Made by a program: the position numbers and the translations under genes
The notes under the pieces: model-generated
What the model was told of the DNA's origin: nothing
Databases searched by the model: none
What the model saw: the letters and a program-made list of their open reading frames with translations, nothing else
Origin: Pectobacterium atrosepticum
GTDB lineage: Bacteria > Pseudomonadota > Gammaproteobacteria > Enterobacterales > Enterobacteriaceae
NCBI GenBank assembly: GCA_019056595.1
Contig: CP036163.1
Location: forward strand, 2,108,001 to 2,172,000
Direction of reading: 5' to 3'
Length of the DNA stretch: 64,000 nucleotides
In this document: piece by piece, positions 9,885 through 19,564 of the stretch
How positions within the stretch are numbered: the first letter of the stretch is position 1
Layout of the letters: each line of letters starts with the position of its first letter

Positions 9885-10165
9885 TCGGGCAGATCTAGTG
9901 TGGCACATCATGCCAGACAACGGTATGCCGATCCGCAAACCGATCCTGAAATTCATCAGACGGGCATACGTCTCAGATCGGCCATGGCAAATCGCCGGAT
10001 AGCTGGGATCGCGGGCTGAAACCCGCTACACTTCGTACTTAGAATAATGTGCTTAGAATAATCGAGCCGCTGCTAAAGCATATCCTTCAGCAGCGCTATT
10101 AATTACCCATGGTCACCCGCTTATGGTGACAAATCATAGAGATAAGAGAGAGGCGAAGTCGCAAC
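9885..10165. other. ettA upstream region
   Basis: No gene is seen in this remainder of the 459-bp slt-ettA gap. It holds a tandem pair of the 11-mer CTTAGAATAAT at 10038-10048 and 10052-10062 (14-bp period) and a hairpin with stem CGCTGCT/AGCAGCG at 10068-10095. A ribosome site AGAGAGGCGA lies ahead of the ettA GTG. The ettA promoter must be here but was not placed. Confidence 0.5.
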
Positions 10166-11833
10166 GTGGCTCAATATGTTTATACCATGCATCGCGTCGG
10201 TAAGGTCGTTCCGCCGAAGCGTCACATTCTGAAAAACATCTCCCTCAGTTTTTTCCCCGGTGCCAAGATCGGCGTACTGGGTCTGAACGGGTCCGGTAAA
10301 TCAACGCTGTTACGTATTATGGCTGGCATTGATACGGACATCGAGGGTGAAGCTCGCCCACAACCTGGAATCAAAATCGGCTATTTGCCGCAGGAACCGC
10401 AGTTAAACACGGAGCACACCGTGCGTGAGTCCGTGGAAGAAGCAGTTTCAGAAGTCGTGACTGCGCTGAAACGTCTTGATGAAGTCTATGCGCTGTACGC
10501 CGACCCGGATGCAAATTTCGATAAACTGGCTGCCGAGCAGGGTCGACTGGAAGAGATCATTCAGTCGCATGACGGCCATAACCTGAATAACCAGTTAGAG
10601 CGCGCGGCGGATGCCCTGCGTCTACCAGAGTGGGATGCGAAAATCGCGACCCTGTCTGGGGGTGAACGTCGCCGCGTTGCGCTGTGCCGTCTGCTGCTGG
10701 AAAAGCCAGACATGCTGCTGCTCGACGAACCAACCAACCACTTGGATGCCGAGTCGGTAGCCTGGCTGGAACGCTTCCTGCACGACTTCGAGGGCACAGT
10801 GGTGGCGATTACCCACGACCGTTACTTCCTCGATAACGTAGCAGGTTGGATTCTGGAGCTGGACCGTGGCGAAGGCATTCCGTGGGAAGGTAACTACTCT
10901 TCCTGGCTGGAGCAAAAAGATCAGCGTCTGGCACAGGAAGCTTCTCAGGAAGCGGCACGCCGTAAATCCATTGAGAAAGAGCTGGAGTGGGTTCGTCAAG
11001 GTGCTAAAGGCCGTCAGTCCAAAGGTAAGGCTCGTCTGGCGCGCTTTGAAGAGCTGAACAGCACGGAATACCAGAAACGTAACGAAACCAACGAACTGTT
11101 TATTCCACCTGGTGCTCGCCTCGGCGATAAAGTGGTGGAAGTCACCAACCTCAGTAAATCTTACGGTGAGCGCCAGTTAATCGACGGGCTTTCTTTCTCC
11201 GTACCGAAGGGCGCGATTGTCGGGATTATCGGCCCGAACGGTGCAGGTAAATCGACGCTGTTCCGCATGATGTCTGGTCAAGAACAGCCAGATGACGGCA
11301 CAATTGAGCTGGGTGAAACGGTGAAACTGGCGTCAGTAGACCAGTTCCGCGACGCGATGGATAACAGCAAAACCGTCTGGGAAGAAGTCTCCGGCGGGCA
11401 AGACATCATGCGTGTCGGCAACACCGAAATGCCTAGCCGTGCCTACGTTGGCCGTTTCAACTTCAAAGGGGTTGATCAGGGCAAACGCGTTGGTGAGCTA
11501 TCTGGTGGTGAGCGTGGTCGTCTGCATCTAGCTAAGCTGTTGCAGGTAGGCGGCAACGTACTGCTGCTCGATGAACCTACCAACGACCTGGATATCGAAA
11601 CCCTGCGCGCGCTGGAAAACGCCCTGCTGGAATTCCCTGGCTGCGCCATGGTGATCTCGCATGACCGTTGGTTCCTCGACCGTATCGCCACGCACATTCT
11701 GGATTATCAGGATGAAGGTAAAGTGGAATTCTTCGAAGGCAACTTTACCGAGTACGAAGAATACAAGAAGCGTACATTGGGCGCAGAGGCGCTGGAGCCT
11801 CACCGCATCAAATACAAGAAGATTACTAAATAA
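10166..11833 (+). CDS. ettA: Energy-dependent translational throttle protein EttA (ABC-F ATPase)
   Basis: Soluble ABC-F protein of 555 residues, as in E. coli, that binds the ribosomal E site and gates the first elongation step according to the ATP/ADP ratio. Two ATPase domains are visible: Walker A GLNGSGKST (about 39-47) with signature LSGGERRR, and Walker A GPNGAGKST (about 355) with LSGGERGR. Both are followed by LLLDEPTNxLD Walker B motifs. The linker (P-site tRNA interaction motif) contains the basic EWVRQGAKGRQSKGKARLARFEEL. Translation starts at GTG 10166, also the start used in E. coli. No transmembrane segment. A strong terminator follows. Confidence 0.97.
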   Translation: MAQYVYTMHRVGKVVPPKRHILKNISLSFFPGAKIGVLGLNGSGKSTLLRIMAGIDTDIEGEARPQPGIKIGYLPQEPQLNTEHTVRESVEEAVSEVVTALKRLDEVYALYADPDANFDKLAAEQGRLEEIIQSHDGHNLNNQLERAADALRLPEWDAKIATLSGGERRRVALCRLLLEKPDMLLLDEPTNHLDAESVAWLERFLHDFEGTVVAITHDRYFLDNVAGWILELDRGEGIPWEGNYSSWLEQKDQRLAQEASQEAARRKSIEKELEWVRQGAKGRQSKGKARLARFEELNSTEYQKRNETNELFIPPGARLGDKVVEVTNLSKSYGERQLIDGLSFSVPKGAIVGIIGPNGAGKSTLFRMMSGQEQPDDGTIELGETVKLASVDQFRDAMDNSKTVWEEVSGGQDIMRVGNTEMPSRAYVGRFNFKGVDQGKRVGELSGGERGRLHLAKLLQVGGNVLLLDEPTNDLDIETLRALENALLEFPGCAMVISHDRWFLDRIATHILDYQDEGKVEFFEGNFTEYEEYKKRTLGAEALEPHRIKYKKITK

Positions 11834-11855
11834 GCCGTCACCAGACGTCATAAAC

Positions 11856-11890
11856 AAATGGCCCGCAATGTATTGCGGGCCATTTTTCTT
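11856..11890 (+). terminator. ettA terminator, probably bidirectional
   Basis: Perfect 14-bp stem (AAATGGCCCGCAAT / ATTGCGGGCCATTT) followed by TTTTC. Flanking As on the other side let it serve the facing chemoreceptor gene as well. Confidence 0.9.
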
Positions 11891-11916
11891 TCCAGTCATG
11901 CTTCATCTACTGGGAA

Positions 11917-13617
11917 TCAGAACGTTTCCCAATTTTGATTACTGTTGCCTTTGCTGCTTCCGGCAATAGCCATCGCTGGCGCTAAACGCGGTTGCGGCGC
12001 AGATTTCGGCAATGATGACCTCACTTGCTGGACTATACCGGACAGCTTGAATACCGCGACAGCCTGCGTCAAACGCGCAGCCTGCTCTTCAAGTGAAACA
12101 GCAGCCGCCGATGCTTCCTGCACTAACGCTGCATTCTGCTGCGTTGCGCTATCCATTTCAGACACGGCCTGACTGACCTGCCCAATACCACGACTCTGTT
12201 CGTCAGAAGCGGAAGCAATTTCCCCCATGATATCAGTCACGCTGACGACCGCACGGACAATCTCGCCCATGGTTGTCCCAGCCTGAGCCACCAGCCCAGA
12301 GCCGGTATTCACCAACCTACCAGATTCGCCAATCAGCGTTTCGATTTCCTTCGCCGCCTGCGCACTACGCTGCGCCAGATTGCGAACTTCACCCGCAACG
12401 ACGGCAAAACCACGCCCTTGTTCGCCTGCCCGCGCCGCCTCTACTGCGGCGTTCAGCGCCAGAATATTGGTCTGGAAGGCGATACTGTTAATAACGGAAG
12501 TGATCTCGGAAATGCGTTTTGAACTAGTGGAAATATCCTGCATCGTGTCCACCACGCCTTGCACAATTTGCCCGCCTCTCTCTGCTTTTTCAGAAGCATT
12601 TTTCGCCAACTGGCTGGCATGATGAGCATTGTCAGAGTTCTGTTTCACCGTTGCGGTCAGCTGTTCCATGCTCGCTGCGGTTTCTTCCAGAGCGGCTGCC
12701 TGCTGCTCGGTACGTGAAGAGAGATCGACGTTACCCGCCGTAATTTCTGACGATCCTTGATAGATCGAATCCGCACCTTCGCGCACGATCGTAACCGTAT
12801 TCGTCAGTTCCGCCTGCATGTTCTGAATATTCGTACCCAGGGTGCCTATCTCATTACGCCCCATCGCCATCGGTGGCAATGTCAGGTCACCTGCTGCAAT
12901 TTTCTGGATACGTTCAACCAGTCTATTGATTGGTGCAAGGATCACATTGCGCACCATGATGTACGCCATGATTGCCATAATGACGGATAAGGCAAACGAG
13001 CCCGCCATCATCCAGTATCCCAGTTGGGCGTTCTGTTCCGCCCGCTGATTGATATCCTGCGCGGCTTTTGTCAGTTCAGTCACTTTTTTACGTACAGGAA
13101 CGCTAAACTCTTCATCTAACGTGCGCGCCAGCGTACTTTCTAACGACACCAGATCTTCAAATTCACCATCACTTGTGGCTTTCTGCATCAAGACAATCGC
13201 ATTATCGCGATAGTTGGTATAAGCCTTGAGGATATCCTCGTCCAAGGCTTTTTCACTCTCCAGTCTGTCGGGACGCGCGAGATATTCATCAAGGCGTTTC
13301 TGTGAGGCTCTGACCCGACCAGAGGCCTGGTCTGAAGCAGCTTTAAATACTTCGTGATCGCTAATACGGTTTGCCGCACCAGCCTGAATGAGCAGCAGCC
13401 TGGCAACACGCAGCTGATCGAGACTACTGCTGATACCCGCGCGAATATCAGACAGCTCATTTGCCTTATCCAGTGAATCATTACTCTGCTTTAAGAAATA
13501 GCTCGCTGTGCCAATAGAAAGCGCAAAGAGAATCAGGATAATTGAAAAAAGAGTAATAAATAACGATACGAGACGTATATTGTTGATGTAACTCAACTTC
13601 TCTTTTTGAACAGACAT
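11917..13617 (-). CDS. Methyl-accepting chemotaxis protein
   Basis: Inner-membrane chemoreceptor of about 566 residues with a Tar/Tsr-like plan. It has a membrane helix near the N-terminus ([20 protein letters not shown]), a periplasmic four-helix-type ligand domain of about 160 residues, a second membrane helix ([14 protein letters not shown]), a HAMP linker and the cytoplasmic coiled coil. The hairpin tip reads [20 protein letters not shown]. The last five residues, NWETF, form the CheR/CheB tethering pentapeptide, so it is a full high-abundance-type receptor. The ligand is unknown. The start is uncertain: in-frame starts lie between 13617 and 13644. Monocistronic, with a FliA-like promoter upstream, and absent from this position in E. 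coli. Confidence 0.93.
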   Translation of the reverse strand: MSVQKEKLSYINNIRLVSLFITLFSIILILFALSIGTASYFLKQSNDSLDKANELSDIRAGISSSLDQLRVARLLLIQAGAANRISDHEVFKAASDQASGRVRASQKRLDEYLARPDRLESEKALDEDILKAYTNYRDNAIVLMQKATSDGEFEDLVSLESTLARTLDEEFSVPVRKKVTELTKAAQDINQRAEQNAQLGYWMMAGSFALSVIMAIMAYIMVRNVILAPINRLVERIQKIAAGDLTLPPMAMGRNEIGTLGTNIQNMQAELTNTVTIVREGADSIYQGSSEITAGNVDLSSRTEQQAAALEETAASMEQLTATVKQNSDNAHHASQLAKNASEKAERGGQIVQGVVDTMQDISTSSKRISEITSVINSIAFQTNILALNAAVEAARAGEQGRGFAVVAGEVRNLAQRSAQAAKEIETLIGESGRLVNTGSGLVAQAGTTMGEIVRAVVSVTDIMGEIASASDEQSRGIGQVSQAVSEMDSATQQNAALVQEASAAAVSLEEQAARLTQAVAVFKLSGIVQQVRSSLPKSAPQPRLAPAMAIAGSSKGNSNQNWETF

Positions 13618-13755
13618 CGATTGCATTCTCATTTTCACCATCACTGGTCTACATTATCTCTATCACTAATCAATGTGACAGAGCCCGAATATCACCGTGA
13701 CAAAACGCCACGCAGGACATGCCTTTCATAAAAAAGTCAAAAGGAACCAAGATTG

Positions 13756-13782
13756 TTATCGGCATTCCCAATCTAAAACGCA
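13756..13782 (-). promoter_or_regulatory. Candidate sigma-28 (FliA) promoter of the chemoreceptor gene
   Basis: The reverse strand has a perfect FliA -10 box GCCGATAA (13756-13763). The -35 region about 12 bases further upstream is GTGCGTTT, matching only the GTTT half of TAAAGTTT. It lies about 140 bases before the chemoreceptor start, in keeping with flagellar-regulon control. Confidence 0.5.
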
Positions 13783-13872
13783 CCTAAAATAAGTTGATAG
13801 AAATCACGTTTCAATAAAAATTTACGATTGAACGTAAAAATGAAACAAAAATCTCTGCGCAATATATCACTG

Positions 13873-14781
13873 TTACTTTTTCAAAAGTATTGAGTAATCA
13901 TCTAACGCGCGATGCTGTAAAACGAAGTCGATGAAACACGCTAATGCGGGCGAATTTAACTTGCGGCTGGGGTACACCAGATAAAGCTCATTGGCTTCCG
14001 CCTGCCAATCCGGCAGAACCCTAACCAACTTTCCAGACACAGCTTCATCTCGGCAGAGAAAGTCCGGCAATAGCGTAATCCCAGCCCCCGCAATAGCGCA
14101 CTCGCGGGCGTAAAGCAGATTATCTGTAATGTGTGCGTCAGGTAATAGCCAACGGTAGAGTTCTGAACCGCGATGAAGGAGCCATTCTGTCCAGGCATGA
14201 TGCGCAATACAGCGGTGTTGCTGGAGCTGCTGCGGATGAAGTAATGCCGAATGCCGTGCAAGATAGTCAGGCGATGCCAGCAAATATCGCGGAGTCTGCC
14301 CGAGTGAACGTCCAATGAGTGACGAATCGTGAGGTTTACCGGTGCGAAAAGCGACATCAAAGCCCTCCTGCACCAGATCGATCACCGCATCTGAAATCAG
14401 AACATCCAGCGATACCGCCGGAAAGCGCTGCTGAAACTCAGCGGTGAGTCGCGCCAGCAGTGTGGAACCTAACCCCGCAGGGCTGGTAATACGTAGTCGT
14501 CCGCTGGGGTTATCACGCAAGCGCTGTATGGCGAGATCGGCACGCTCACTGGCTTGTAGCATCTCCTGACAGTGAATCAGGTAACGTTCACCAGCAAACG
14601 TCAGATTTAGCTGGCGCGTCGTTCTGTTAAGCAGTCGCAGGCCGATCTGCTGTTCGAGCTGGCTAATACGCAGGCTCAGGCTGGATTTTGCTAATCCCGC
14701 TTTTCGCGCCGCCTGTGTAAAGCTGCCACACTCGGCCACCAGCGCAAAGAGCGCCATATCCTGCAATTGTTTAAACATCAT
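13873..14781 (-). CDS. LysR-family transcriptional regulator
   Basis: A 302-residue LysR-type regulator. The N-terminal winged helix-turn-helix (FVAECGSFTQAARKAGLAKSS region, residues 13-45) is followed by a linker helix and the periplasmic-binding-like effector domain (about 90-295), with the AFRTGKPHDSSLIGR and LLASPDYLARH stretches common in the DmlR/AaeR-like group. It is divergent from an oxidoreductase gene whose start is 116 bp away. This is the classic LysR arrangement, so it probably controls that gene. The inducer is not known. The fourteen bases before the ATG include GAGATGA. Confidence 0.9.
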   Translation of the reverse strand: MMFKQLQDMALFALVAECGSFTQAARKAGLAKSSLSLRISQLEQQIGLRLLNRTTRQLNLTFAGERYLIHCQEMLQASERADLAIQRLRDNPSGRLRITSPAGLGSTLLARLTAEFQQRFPAVSLDVLISDAVIDLVQEGFDVAFRTGKPHDSSLIGRSLGQTPRYLLASPDYLARHSALLHPQQLQQHRCIAHHAWTEWLLHRGSELYRWLLPDAHITDNLLYARECAIAGAGITLLPDFLCRDEAVSGKLVRVLPDWQAEANELYLVYPSRKLNSPALACFIDFVLQHRALDDYSILLKK

Positions 14782-14897
14782 TGTTCATCTCAGCCGAACA
14801 CTTCATTATTTATTGTCCATCTTATCAGCCCTATCTCAGTGTTCTACACTTTGTCCTATTCACAAGACCCTATTCTGAAAATAATGAGGAACACACC

Positions 14898-15899
14898 ATG
14901 ACCGCTCATGCGATAGCCGTTGATCCACAACAGCCAGAAAATTTCATCACCATCACGCAGGACATTCCCGAGCCCGGTGAATACGATCTGTTGATCGGCG
15001 TAAAAGCTATTTCCGTCAACCCGGTTGATACCAAAGTTCATGCTGGGTTACGTCAAAATGGGTTACAGCAACCCAGAATTCTCGGCTGGGATGCCAGCGG
15101 TATCGTGCTGAAAACCGGCAGCGCCGTTAGCCACCTTCAGGTAGGTGATGAAGTCTGGTACGCTGGCGATATCACCCGACCCGGCAGCAATACTACCCAT
15201 CAATTGATTGATTCACGTATCGTGGCGCGTAAGCCTGTTTCTCTGGACTGGTCGGCTGCGGCCGCACTGCCGCTTACGGCACTGACCGCGTGGGAAGGGC
15301 TTTTCGAGCATCTGAAAATACAGCAGGCCGATAGCGAGAAAACGTTGCTGATTATCGGCGGCGCGGGTGGCGTAGGTTCGCTCGCGATTTCTCTGGCGGC
15401 ATTACGCAGTTCGGTGAACATCATCGCCACTGCGTCACAGCCTGACTCGGCAGAGTGGTGCCGCCAGCGCGGCGCACATAAAGTCGTGGATTATCGTAAT
15501 CTGGTCGAGGAACTGGCAAAGGAAGGGATCAAACAGGTCGATTATATTTTCTGCCTGAACGACACCGACGGACACTGGGACGCCATCAGCAAACTGATCG
15601 CGCCAATGGGCCACATTTGCACTATCGTGGAAAACAAAACCCCGCTCGACCAAACGGCGCTAAAACTCAAAAGTGCGGCGCTGCATTGGGAACTCATGTT
15701 TACCCGCAGCATGTTCACCACACCGGATATCGCGGAACAGGGGAACATTCTGCACGAAGTCGCACAGCTGGTTGATGCAGGAAAACTTCAGGGTACCGCC
15801 AGCGAAACGCTGCAAGGGTTAACGGTAGAAACGCTGAAGCAGGCTCATGATAAAGTGCTGGAAGGGCATATGCGCGGTAAGATCGTTATCGCGCTTTAA
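14898..15899 (+). CDS. Zinc-independent alcohol dehydrogenase / quinone oxidoreductase (MDR superfamily)
   Basis: A 333-residue medium-chain reductase, NADP-dependent quinone oxidoreductase (zeta-crystallin/ZADH) type. Typical stretches are SVNPVDTKVHAG and ILGWDASGIV near the N-terminus, ALPLTALTAWEGLFE, and the nucleotide-binding LLIIGGAGGVGSLAI at about residues 150-165. The cysteine clusters of zinc alcohol dehydrogenases are absent. The start at ATG 14898 is chosen over an upstream in-frame ATG at 14781 because it follows ATGAGGAACACACC and gives the family N-terminus. It diverges from a LysR gene that likely regulates it. Its terminator contains repeat copy A. Substrate unknown. Confidence 0.9.
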   Translation: MTAHAIAVDPQQPENFITITQDIPEPGEYDLLIGVKAISVNPVDTKVHAGLRQNGLQQPRILGWDASGIVLKTGSAVSHLQVGDEVWYAGDITRPGSNTTHQLIDSRIVARKPVSLDWSAAAALPLTALTAWEGLFEHLKIQQADSEKTLLIIGGAGGVGSLAISLAALRSSVNIIATASQPDSAEWCRQRGAHKVVDYRNLVEELAKEGIKQVDYIFCLNDTDGHWDAISKLIAPMGHICTIVENKTPLDQTALKLKSAALHWELMFTRSMFTTPDIAEQGNILHEVAQLVDAGKLQGTASETLQGLTVETLKQAHDKVLEGHMRGKIVIAL

Positions 15900-15905
15900 T
15901 AACGC

Positions 15906-16116
15906 AATCAGCCCCTTTCGGGGCTGATGCAGACCATTGACAAACCTATTTACTGAATGAAAACGGGAGTAACGGAATAGAAGAGTAAAGCGCTTGCGCC
16001 AGGGATGGCGCAAGCCGAGCGTACAAGGATGTATTCACAGCGTCTTTACGATCTATCCGTTACTCTCGCTCTACGGACTTTGTCAGCAGCCTCAACCAGC
16101 CCCTTTCAGGGCTGAT
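15906..16116. repeat. Palindromic intergenic element, copy A, flanked by duplicated terminator hairpins
   Basis: A 165-bp core (15929-16093) lies between two near-identical 23-bp direct repeats (15906-15928 and 16094-16116), each containing the hairpin CAGCCCC-TTTC-GGGGCTG or its one-base variant. The core folds on itself: TTGACAAA pairs with TTTGTCA at the ends, GAGTAACGGA (15967-15976) with TCCGTTACTC (16056-16065), GTAAAG with CTTTAC, and a central perfect 9-bp stem CTTGCGCCA/TGGCGCAAG (15993-16014). A second copy lies at 35865-36061. Neither contains a protein-coding frame. It sits between the convergent oxidoreductase and serA genes. Confidence 0.85.
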
Positions 16117-16153
16117 TATTTATCGATCAATTGACTCACTGATCAATCAGACA

Positions 16154-17386
16154 TCAGAACAGCAGACGGGCACGAATAGTGCCGGGAATCGCCTTCATCA
16201 GTTGCAGTGCCGTTTGCGCACCGTCGGTTTCTACATCAATCACCACATAACCAATTTCAGGTGTCGTTTGCAGATACTGCGCAGCAATGTTAATGCCCTG
16301 CTCAGCAAAGATCTGGTTAATTTTGGTAATCATGCCAGGACGGTTTTCATGGATGTGCAGCAGGCGGCTAGCGCGTGCGCCATGAACGGGCAGCGACACT
16401 TCTGGGAAATTCACCGCAGACAGCGTAGAGCCGTTGTCTGAATATTTCGCCAGTTTCCCTGCAACTTCATCACCGATATTTTCCTGTGCTTCCTGCGTGG
16501 ATCCACCGATATGCGGCGTCAACAGCACGTTATCAAACTCGCACAGCGGCGACAGGAATGGCTCGCTGTTAGTTGCCGGCTCCTGTGGGAATACGTCAAT
16601 CGCTGCACCGGACAAATGCTTGCTGCTTAGCACTTCACACAGCGCGGGAATATCAACCACCGTACCGCGAGCGGCGTTAATCAGGATTGCACCTGGTTTC
16701 ATCAGTGCCAGTTCTTCCGCGCCCATCATATTATGCGTACTTTCATTTTCCGGCACATGCAGGCTCACCACGTCGCTCATATTCAGCAAATCGGACAGGT
16801 GGCGCACCTGCTGAGCATTGCCCAGCGGCAATTTGCTTTCAATATCATAGAAATAAACGTGCATACCCAGGCTTTCAGCCAAAATACCCAACTGCATACC
16901 GATATGGCCGTAGCCGATGATTCCGAGCTTTTTGCCGCGAGCTTCAAACGATCCCACAGCCAGTTTGTGCCAGATACCGCGGTGCGCTTTCGCGTTCGCT
17001 GCCGGGATACCACGCAGCATCAGCAGCATTTCGCCGATCACCATTTCTGCCACGGAGCGGGTATTGGAAAAAGGGGCATTAAACACTGGGATACCGCGTT
17101 TGGTCGCGGCCGACAGTTCAACCTGATTAGTCCCGATACAGAAACACCCTACCGCGATCAGTTTTTCCGCAGCAGCAAAAATCTCTTCTGTCAGATGGGT
17201 ACGCGAGCGGATCCCCACAAAATGCGCGTCGCGGATAGAAGCTTTCAATGCTTCAGGATCCAGCGCCCCTTTGTGGAACTCGATGTTGGTGTAACCCGCT
17301 GCACGCAGGTTATCCAGCGCGCTCTGGTGCACGCCTTCCACTAACAGAAACTTAATCTTGTCTTTTTCCAGTGATACCTTTGCCAT
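16154..17386 (-). CDS. serA: D-3-phosphoglycerate dehydrogenase
   Basis: First step of serine synthesis: NAD-dependent oxidation of 3-phosphoglycerate to 3-phosphohydroxypyruvate, feedback-inhibited by serine. 410 residues, the E. coli length. The Rossmann motif is GYGHIGMQLG (about 159-168). Active-site arginine is in AARGTVVD, glutamate in the QEPATNSEPF stretch and histidine in TPHIGGSTQEAQ. A C-terminal ACT domain (about 338-410) with HENRPGMITKINQIF binds serine. It lies downstream of rpiA on the same strand with a 294-bp gap, so it has its own promoter. In E. coli Lrp activates it; no Lrp site was assigned here. Confidence 0.97.
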   Translation of the reverse strand: MAKVSLEKDKIKFLLVEGVHQSALDNLRAAGYTNIEFHKGALDPEALKASIRDAHFVGIRSRTHLTEEIFAAAEKLIAVGCFCIGTNQVELSAATKRGIPVFNAPFSNTRSVAEMVIGEMLLMLRGIPAANAKAHRGIWHKLAVGSFEARGKKLGIIGYGHIGMQLGILAESLGMHVYFYDIESKLPLGNAQQVRHLSDLLNMSDVVSLHVPENESTHNMMGAEELALMKPGAILINAARGTVVDIPALCEVLSSKHLSGAAIDVFPQEPATNSEPFLSPLCEFDNVLLTPHIGGSTQEAQENIGDEVAGKLAKYSDNGSTLSAVNFPEVSLPVHGARASRLLHIHENRPGMITKINQIFAEQGINIAAQYLQTTPEIGYVVIDVETDGAQTALQLMKAIPGTIRARLLF

Positions 17387-17680
17387 TTCCCGACCTTATT
17401 TTCAGACTTCAAATGTGACAGAGTGCTAAATAGCCTCTGCCAACATAACAAAAATTACGCAGTCAGCAATACAAACGATTGCTTCGCCCAAATCGCGCCA
17501 CAGAGAAGCGCACCTGATTTATGGCAAAAAATATTGCCAAAGATGTGCATCGCCATATCGGCGATAAACAAAATAAGAAAATGTGATATTAAGTACCAAA
17601 AATGAGCCGTTAACTAAATAGATTTTTTTAGCTAAAAAATTTCTGACATGACCGTCCACCACGTCAGAACGATCATACAC

Positions 17681-18340
17681 TCATTTAGTGACGGTTTTTA
17701 CACCATCAGCCGTACCGACTAACGCCACATCCGCACCGCGGTTGGCAAACAGCCCAACGGTCACGACGCCAGCGATACCATTAATGTGGTTTTCTACCGC
17801 GACCGCATCCATGATATTCAGGTTGTGTACATCCAGAATGACGTTGCCATTATCCGTCACTACACCTTGACGATATTCCGGCTGACCACCCAGCTTCACC
17901 AGTTCACGCGCCACGTAAGACCGCGCCATTGGAATGACTTCAACTGGCAACGGGAATTTACCCAGTACATCAACCTGCTTTGACGCATCAACAATGCAGA
18001 TGAACTGGCGCGACAGTGCCGAAATGATTTTCTCACGGGTCAGAGCAGCACCACCGCCTTTGATCATCTGCATATGACCGTTGATTTCATCCGCGCCATC
18101 CACATAAACATCCAGCGAATCAACATCATTGGCATCAAAAACGGGAATGCCCAGACTTTTCAATTTTTCCGTTGAAGCATCCGAACTGGAAACCGCGCCT
18201 TTGATTTGATGTTTTATCGAACCCAGCGCATCAATAAAGTGTGCTGCCGTCGATCCGGTTCCTACTCCCACGATGGTGTCAGGGCGAACATAGTCAAGCG
18301 CTGCCCATCCCACTGCTTTTTTCAGTTCATCTTGCGTCAT
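17681..18340 (-). CDS. rpiA: Ribose-5-phosphate isomerase A
   Basis: Interconverts ribose-5-phosphate and ribulose-5-phosphate in the non-oxidative pentose phosphate pathway. 219 residues from ATG 18340, exactly the E. coli length. This start is preferred to an in-frame codon at 18424 because it gives [15 protein letters not shown]. Family motifs seen: [15 protein letters not shown] (phosphate loop), [16 protein letters not shown] with catalytic acid, and [12 protein letters not shown]. Divergent from argP with 239 bp between starts. It works with tktA, also in this window, to feed nucleotide synthesis. Confidence 0.97.
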   Translation of the reverse strand: MTQDELKKAVGWAALDYVRPDTIVGVGTGSTAAHFIDALGSIKHQIKGAVSSSDASTEKLKSLGIPVFDANDVDSLDVYVDGADEINGHMQMIKGGGAALTREKIISALSRQFICIVDASKQVDVLGKFPLPVEVIPMARSYVARELVKLGGQPEYRQGVVTDNGNVILDVHNLNIMDAVAVENHINGIAGVVTVGLFANRGADVALVGTADGVKTVTK

Positions 18341-18579
18341 AATCTGCTTTTGGCCTGTAGAATCGATATACGAAAACGTGTGCGTATTATAGAACATGCG
18401 CGTTGGGGAAAGCGTGCAATTCACCTCACCACCGATGCATTATTTCACGCGTGCAATGTCACACGTACCGTGCTGAATCGTGATTTCACACGATAGCCAA
18501 AATAAGATTTCTGCATGGCAAACCAGCAAAATGTGGCATAGTGAAAAAAAACAGACTCATTCAGGGGATTTTGACTTTC

Positions 18580-19473
18580 ATGAAACGCCCGGACTATCGA
18601 ACGCTTCAGGCTCTGGATGCCGTCATCCGCGAACGTGGTTTTGAACGCGCTGCCCAAAAATTGTGTATTACCCAATCTGCCGTTTCGCAGCGTATTAAAC
18701 AGTTGGAAAATCTGTTCGGCCAACCGCTGTTGGTCAGAACCATCCCGCCCCGCCCAACGGAACAAGGGCAGAAGCTCTTGGCTCTGCTTCATCAGGTAGA
18801 ATTACTGGAAGAAGAGTGGCTGGGTAATGAAACCAACAGCGATATTCCACTGCTGCTGTCGTTGGCGGTGAACGCCGACAGTCTGGCGACCTGGCTGTTG
18901 CCAGCGTTACAGTCGGTGTTGGTGGATTCTCCCATTCGTCTTAATTTGCAGGTCGAGGATGAAACGCGCACCCAGGAAAGATTGCGTCGGGGTGAAGTGG
19001 TCGGTGCGGTGAGTATTCAGTCTCAGCCGCTACCAAGTTGTCTGGTGGATAAACTGGGTGCGCTGGATTATCTGTTCGTTGCGTCGCCAGCGTTCGCCGC
19101 CCGCTATTTCCCGAATGGTGTGACGCGCTCTGCGCTGCTGCGTGCCCCTGCGGTTGCCTTCGACCATCTGGACGATATGCATCAGGCTTTTTTACAGCAG
19201 AACTTTGATTTGTCGCCGGGCAGTGTTCCCTGCCATATTGTGAATTCATCGGAAGCCTTCGTACAGCTGGCACGACAGGGCACGACCTGCTGCATGATCC
19301 CGCATCTGCAAATCGAGAGAGAGCTTGCCAACAACGAATTAGTCGATCTGACGCCGGGGCTGTTTCAGCGCCGGATGCTCTACTGGCATCGCTTCGCGCC
19401 GGAAAGTCGGATGATGAGAAAAGTGACGGATGCCCTGCTATCACACGGCCATCAGGTACTGAGACAGTCATAA
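18580..19473 (+). CDS. argP: LysR-type regulator ArgP (IciA)
   Basis: 297-residue LysR regulator that in E. coli activates the arginine exporter argO when arginine is present and represses or fails to activate it with lysine. It was first described as an inhibitor of oriC opening. The start [16 protein letters not shown] at 18580 matches the family; an in-frame GTG at 18541 would add 13 unrelated residues. The helix-turn-helix is about residues 18-37 ([20 protein letters not shown]). The effector domain follows. Its target argO lies 1 kb downstream on the opposite strand, separated by yggE. Confidence 0.96.
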   Translation: MKRPDYRTLQALDAVIRERGFERAAQKLCITQSAVSQRIKQLENLFGQPLLVRTIPPRPTEQGQKLLALLHQVELLEEEWLGNETNSDIPLLLSLAVNADSLATWLLPALQSVLVDSPIRLNLQVEDETRTQERLRRGEVVGAVSIQSQPLPSCLVDKLGALDYLFVASPAFAARYFPNGVTRSALLRAPAVAFDHLDDMHQAFLQQNFDLSPGSVPCHIVNSSEAFVQLARQGTTCCMIPHLQIERELANNELVDLTPGLFQRRMLYWHRFAPESRMMRKVTDALLSHGHQVLRQS

Positions 19474-19508
19474 CGTACTGAGAAAGTGATATTGATGTCG
19501 TTATAAAA

Positions 19509-19540
19509 ACCAACAGGCCTGTCTAAACAGGCCTGTTGGT
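19509..19540. terminator. Perfect hairpin between argP and yggE (bidirectional terminator)
   Basis: A 14-bp perfect stem ACCAACAGGCCTGT/ACAGGCCTGTTGGT with a CTAA loop lies between the convergent argP and yggE. A run of As on the left (TATAAAA) provides Us for reverse transcripts. No T-run follows on the forward side. Confidence 0.7.
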
Positions 19541-19564
19541 ACGATCAACTCGCTAGCACATTTC

